Shown here piece by piece: positions 61,606 to 64,000 of a stretch of 64,000 bases of DNA. The notes below the pieces were generated by a model. The model had not been told where the DNA came from, searched no databases, and worked only from the letters and a program-made list of their open reading frames with translations. Source of the stretch: Acidobacteria bacterium Ga0077534 (lineage in GTDB: Bacteria > Acidobacteriota > Blastocatellia > Pyrinomonadales > Pyrinomonadaceae); the NCBI GenBank assembly GCA_001464455.1, contig LNEI01000013.1:1-64000 (forward strand). Direction: 5' to 3'. Every line of letters starts with the position of its first letter. Position 1 is the stretch's first letter. A program made the translations under genes and the position numbers.

Positions 61606-63888
61606 ATGGAGTCCGAAAAGCGCGCCACGTACAAGATTGGTAATGTTGAGATCGATCTGGCGAAAGGCACGGTTCGTCGCGGAGTTGCCGAGGTTCATTT
61701 ACGCCATAAGACATTTACCGTCCTCGCCTACCTACTCGAAAACCGGGGCCGAGACCTATCGAAAGACGATATCATTCGTGACGTTTGGCACGACACGGCT
61801 GTTGTGGACGACGTTCTTGTCCAGAGTGTTACAGACATTCGTCGGGCTCTCGGCGACGACACGAAGCAGCCACGGTTTATCAAAACCATTCCGAAGTTCG
61901 GCTATCGATTCATCGGAGAGCCGGATGCCGAGGCTAATGGAACCCCGCCAAAACATTCTTCGTCTTCCGCCTTTAATGGAAACCGAAACCGGTTAATTTT
62001 GTTGGGAGGTGCGATCATTGTGATTTCCGCATTGACCGCAGCATTTGTGATCCCGAGGGTTTGGAACAATTCGAGTGAAGTAATAACGCGTCAGACCGGA
62101 AAGAAGACGGTGATAGTGATGTTCTTCGATAATCAGACGAGGGACGAAGATCTTAACTGGCTCCGTGAAGGTCTTGCCGACATGCTTATCGCCGGCATAT
62201 CACGCTCGCCCAATCTAACGGTCGTTAGCCGCGTTCAGCTGCACACCTTTATCGACCGCAGCTCGTCAGAGAGTACATCGCTAGCGCTACCAAAGGCTCT
62301 AGAGATCGCCCGCAGAAGTGGAAGCCACGTCTTGATTACGGGAAGCTTTTTGCGTCTCGGCGAAAAACTTCGCATCGACGCTCACGGTTACGATACCGCA
62401 ACGGGAGATCTGCTTGCGAGCGAGACCTTGACAGCCGATAAGCCAGACCTGATCCTGACGGAGATCGACCTGATATCCTTGAAGCTAGTCAGAAGACTCG
62501 GAGGCTCTCAAAACGAGGAGCCACGGGGAGTATCCGGGGCGATGACAACAGACCTTGGGGCGTATCGGTACTACTCGCTTGCGGTAGAAAAGGCCCATGC
62601 TCTTCACAGCGACGAAGCTATCCGACTTCTTGAACGCGCGATCGCCCTCGATCCAGAGTTTGCTATGGCTCATGCCCGCATCGGATATACATACGCTGTC
62701 GCGGAAGGAAATGCCGAAAAAGGAAAAGCTCCGCTGGAACGAGCGTTTCAGCTTTCCGACCGTTTGACCCAACTCGATCGGCTAAATATCAATGCGTGGT
62801 ACGCGATCGCAAATCTCGATTATCCCGCCGCGATCGAATCCCTGCAGGAGATCATCGCGAAATATCCGCTTGAGACCGAAGCATATTGGCGGTCCGGCCG
62901 CCTGCTTCTCGGCGAAGAGCGTTACGACGACGCCGTAAATGTACTCAAACAGGGTCTTCTCGTAGATCCCGACGACAAGGACATGTATAACGCACTTAGC
63001 GTCACCTATCGTGATTCGCATCGTCATCAGGAAGCGATCGCGATGGCTGAGCGTTATCTTTTACTGGCGCCGAACGAACCAAACGCTTTCGACACCTTAG
63101 CCCTCGCTTTGCAGGCAAAAGGTGATTTGCTGCAGGCCGAAGAACAGTATCGAAAAGCTTTGGAGATCCAGCCGAATTTCGATGTAGCAGTCCTTCATCT
63201 CGCTAATCTCAAGTTTCAGACGGGTTTGTATTCTGAGGCAATCCGCCTCTACGAACGCTACTCGGAACTCGTTCGGTCGAACGGCGACAAAGCCTGGGCC
63301 CTAGGTCGAATCGCATGGGTGCACTGGCGGCTCGGCAATACGAATAAAGCACTCGCTGCATTAGAAAAAGAACAGAAACTAGATCCAAACGCTTTCTCGA
63401 TCGGTCTGCTTATCGCTATTGAACGCGGAGATCTGGCTTCTATCGCCCGACTCCGGCAGCGTCTGGATACCCAATCGAAGAGCAGTGAGCGGGGTCTTCG
63501 CCCATCGAAGCGACTCGAAGCTGTGATTCGAGGAAAACTCGCCTTATTTGTGGGCGATCGATCGACTGCTCTCAGCTATTTCAACGACGCCCTAAGGCAC
63601 AGGCCGCTTTTTTGGGACATAGCGGCACATGAGGACGCCCTGGCAGACGCCCTCGTTCAGCTCGAAGAATATACCGACGCCGCGATTGAATACGAGCGGA
63701 TCATCACTTTCAATCCAAACTACCCTTTCGCGACCTTCAAGCTGGCACATGTAGCTGAAAAGACGGGGGACCGAGTGAAGGCAGCAGAAAACTATCGGAG
63801 ATTTATTGAGAGCTGGAAAGAAGCCGATACGGCCATTCCTGAAATAGTCGCAGCAAAACGGTTCCTGCGCGGCTATAAGGCTCCATGA
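61606..63888 (+). CDS. CadC-like winged-helix regulator with membrane helix and TPR domain
   Basis: 760 residues from the ATG at 61606 (GGAGACC upstream), preferred to an ATG at 61573. The N-terminal OmpR/PhoB-type winged helix (about 8-105) has VRRGVAEVHLRHKTFTVLAY and DDVLVQSVTDIRRALGDD. A single membrane helix at about 125-150 follows (LILLGGAIIVISALTAAFVI). The rest is periplasmic: a TolB-N-terminal-like region (about 165-310), then TPR units such as AIRLLERAIALDPEFAMAHA and LLQAEEQYRKALEIQPNFDV. It is a one-component membrane regulator of a type expanded in Acidobacteriota, and DNA contact would be made from the cytoplasmic face. The signal is unknown. Confidence 0.92.
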   Translation: MESEKRATYKIGNVEIDLAKGTVRRGVAEVHLRHKTFTVLAYLLENRGRDLSKDDIIRDVWHDTAVVDDVLVQSVTDIRRALGDDTKQPRFIKTIPKFGYRFIGEPDAEANGTPPKHSSSSAFNGNRNRLILLGGAIIVISALTAAFVIPRVWNNSSEVITRQTGKKTVIVMFFDNQTRDEDLNWLREGLADMLIAGISRSPNLTVVSRVQLHTFIDRSSSESTSLALPKALEIARRSGSHVLITGSFLRLGEKLRIDAHGYDTATGDLLASETLTADKPDLILTEIDLISLKLVRRLGGSQNEEPRGVSGAMTTDLGAYRYYSLAVEKAHALHSDEAIRLLERAIALDPEFAMAHARIGYTYAVAEGNAEKGKAPLERAFQLSDRLTQLDRLNINAWYAIANLDYPAAIESLQEIIAKYPLETEAYWRSGRLLLGEERYDDAVNVLKQGLLVDPDDKDMYNALSVTYRDSHRHQEAIAMAERYLLLAPNEPNAFDTLALALQAKGDLLQAEEQYRKALEIQPNFDVAVLHLANLKFQTGLYSEAIRLYERYSELVRSNGDKAWALGRIAWVHWRLGNTNKALAALEKEQKLDPNAFSIGLLIAIERGDLASIARLRQRLDTQSKSSERGLRPSKRLEAVIRGKLALFVGDRSTALSYFNDALRHRPLFWDIAAHEDALADALVQLEEYTDAAIEYERIITFNPNYPFATFKLAHVAEKTGDRVKAAENYRRFIESWKEADTAIPEIVAAKRFLRGYKAP

Positions 63889-64000
63889 ATGGATGAACTC
63901 GAAGCTGCTCGTTTTTTCAGGTCCTCGTAGACGTCATTGAGGGCATCGCCGCGGGCGGCGTAGATGTCGGTTATTATCTTTTCGTCCGAAGGGCGAAATG
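63873..64000 (-). CDS. C-terminal fragment of an unidentified protein (cut by window edge)
   Basis: An open minus frame enters from the right edge and ends at TAG 63873-63875 with about 41 residues visible (PSDEKIITDIYAARGDALND then VYEDLKKRA). It overlaps the 3' end of the regulator gene by 16 bases on the opposite strand. The visible part is helical and charged, and I cannot name it. Confidence 0.45.
   Translation of the reverse strand, partial: FRPSDEKIITDIYAARGDALNDVYEDLKKRAASSSSIHGAL

Noticed and set aside
1-64000. tRNA, rRNA, riboswitches, prophage or toxin-antitoxin modules
   Set aside because: None could be supported by eye; the one mobile unit found is the small RAYT-type element.

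Overview
The window looks like a chromosomal segment of an Acidobacteriota bacterium, most likely class Blastocatellia (subdivision 4, Pyrinomonas-like). This is inferred from gene content: an ECF sigma factor paired with a Ser/Thr kinase-TPR protein, an Oar-like carboxypeptidase-regulatory TonB receptor, a winged-helix/TPR regulator, choice-of-anchor proteins with Thr-Pro linkers, many signal-peptide amidohydrolases, and dense small palindromic repeats. GC is moderate by eye. No rRNA, tRNA, CRISPR array or prophage was seen. One small defective REP/RAYT-type element is present.

Layout. 1-12 kb: a secreted Thr-Pro-linked protein (cut by the left edge), ECF sigma factor and kinase, an M28 peptidase, a secreted lectin-like protein, a TPR protein and a frameshifted amidohydrolase. 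11-17 kb (minus): etfBA behind a FadR-like operator, then the fatty-acid synthesis set fabF-acpP-fabD-fabH with rpmF and yceD. 17-22 kb: pyrimidine synthesis (pyrD; pyrR-pyrB-pyrC) around a Uma2 nuclease-like gene. 22-28 kb: two related exported proteins, TerC, a D-aminoacylase-like enzyme, a DUF418 protein and an RluD-type pseudouridine synthase. 28-34 kb: nitrogen control, with amt behind a -24/-12 promoter, a divergent sigma-54 activator, and glnE.

34.6-53 kb holds the most coherent system, which I read as a muropeptide (peptidoglycan) salvage regulon around a LysR regulator. On the minus strand are lysR, a fused AmiE-like/NamZ-like enzyme, a TonB receptor and nagA. On the plus strand is a tight run: a MurNAc/GlcNAc-type kinase, a TonB-C protein, murQ, a lipoprotein, an unknown protein, a sodium:solute symporter, a NagZ-like GH3 enzyme with an added TonB-C-like tail, and a diaminopimelate decarboxylase-like enzyme. 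Inferred order of action: NagZ, AmiE and NamZ trim exported or scavenged muropeptides; the symporter imports sugars; the kinase phosphorylates MurNAc; MurQ makes GlcNAc-6-P; NagA deacetylates it.

53-64 kb: a large TPR protein, the dead RAYT element with 29-bp inverted repeats, a HAD phosphatase, a FAD-linked oxidase, a YdeI-like protein, uvrB, a PAN-domain protein and a winged-helix/TPR regulator whose shared upstream region carries three 10-bp direct repeats.

A second theme is that short palindromic or tandem repeats lie in frame inside conserved enzymes (pyrB, lysA-like, nagA, rluD, nagZ-like, FAD oxidase) and appear to add extra surface peptides without breaking the genes.
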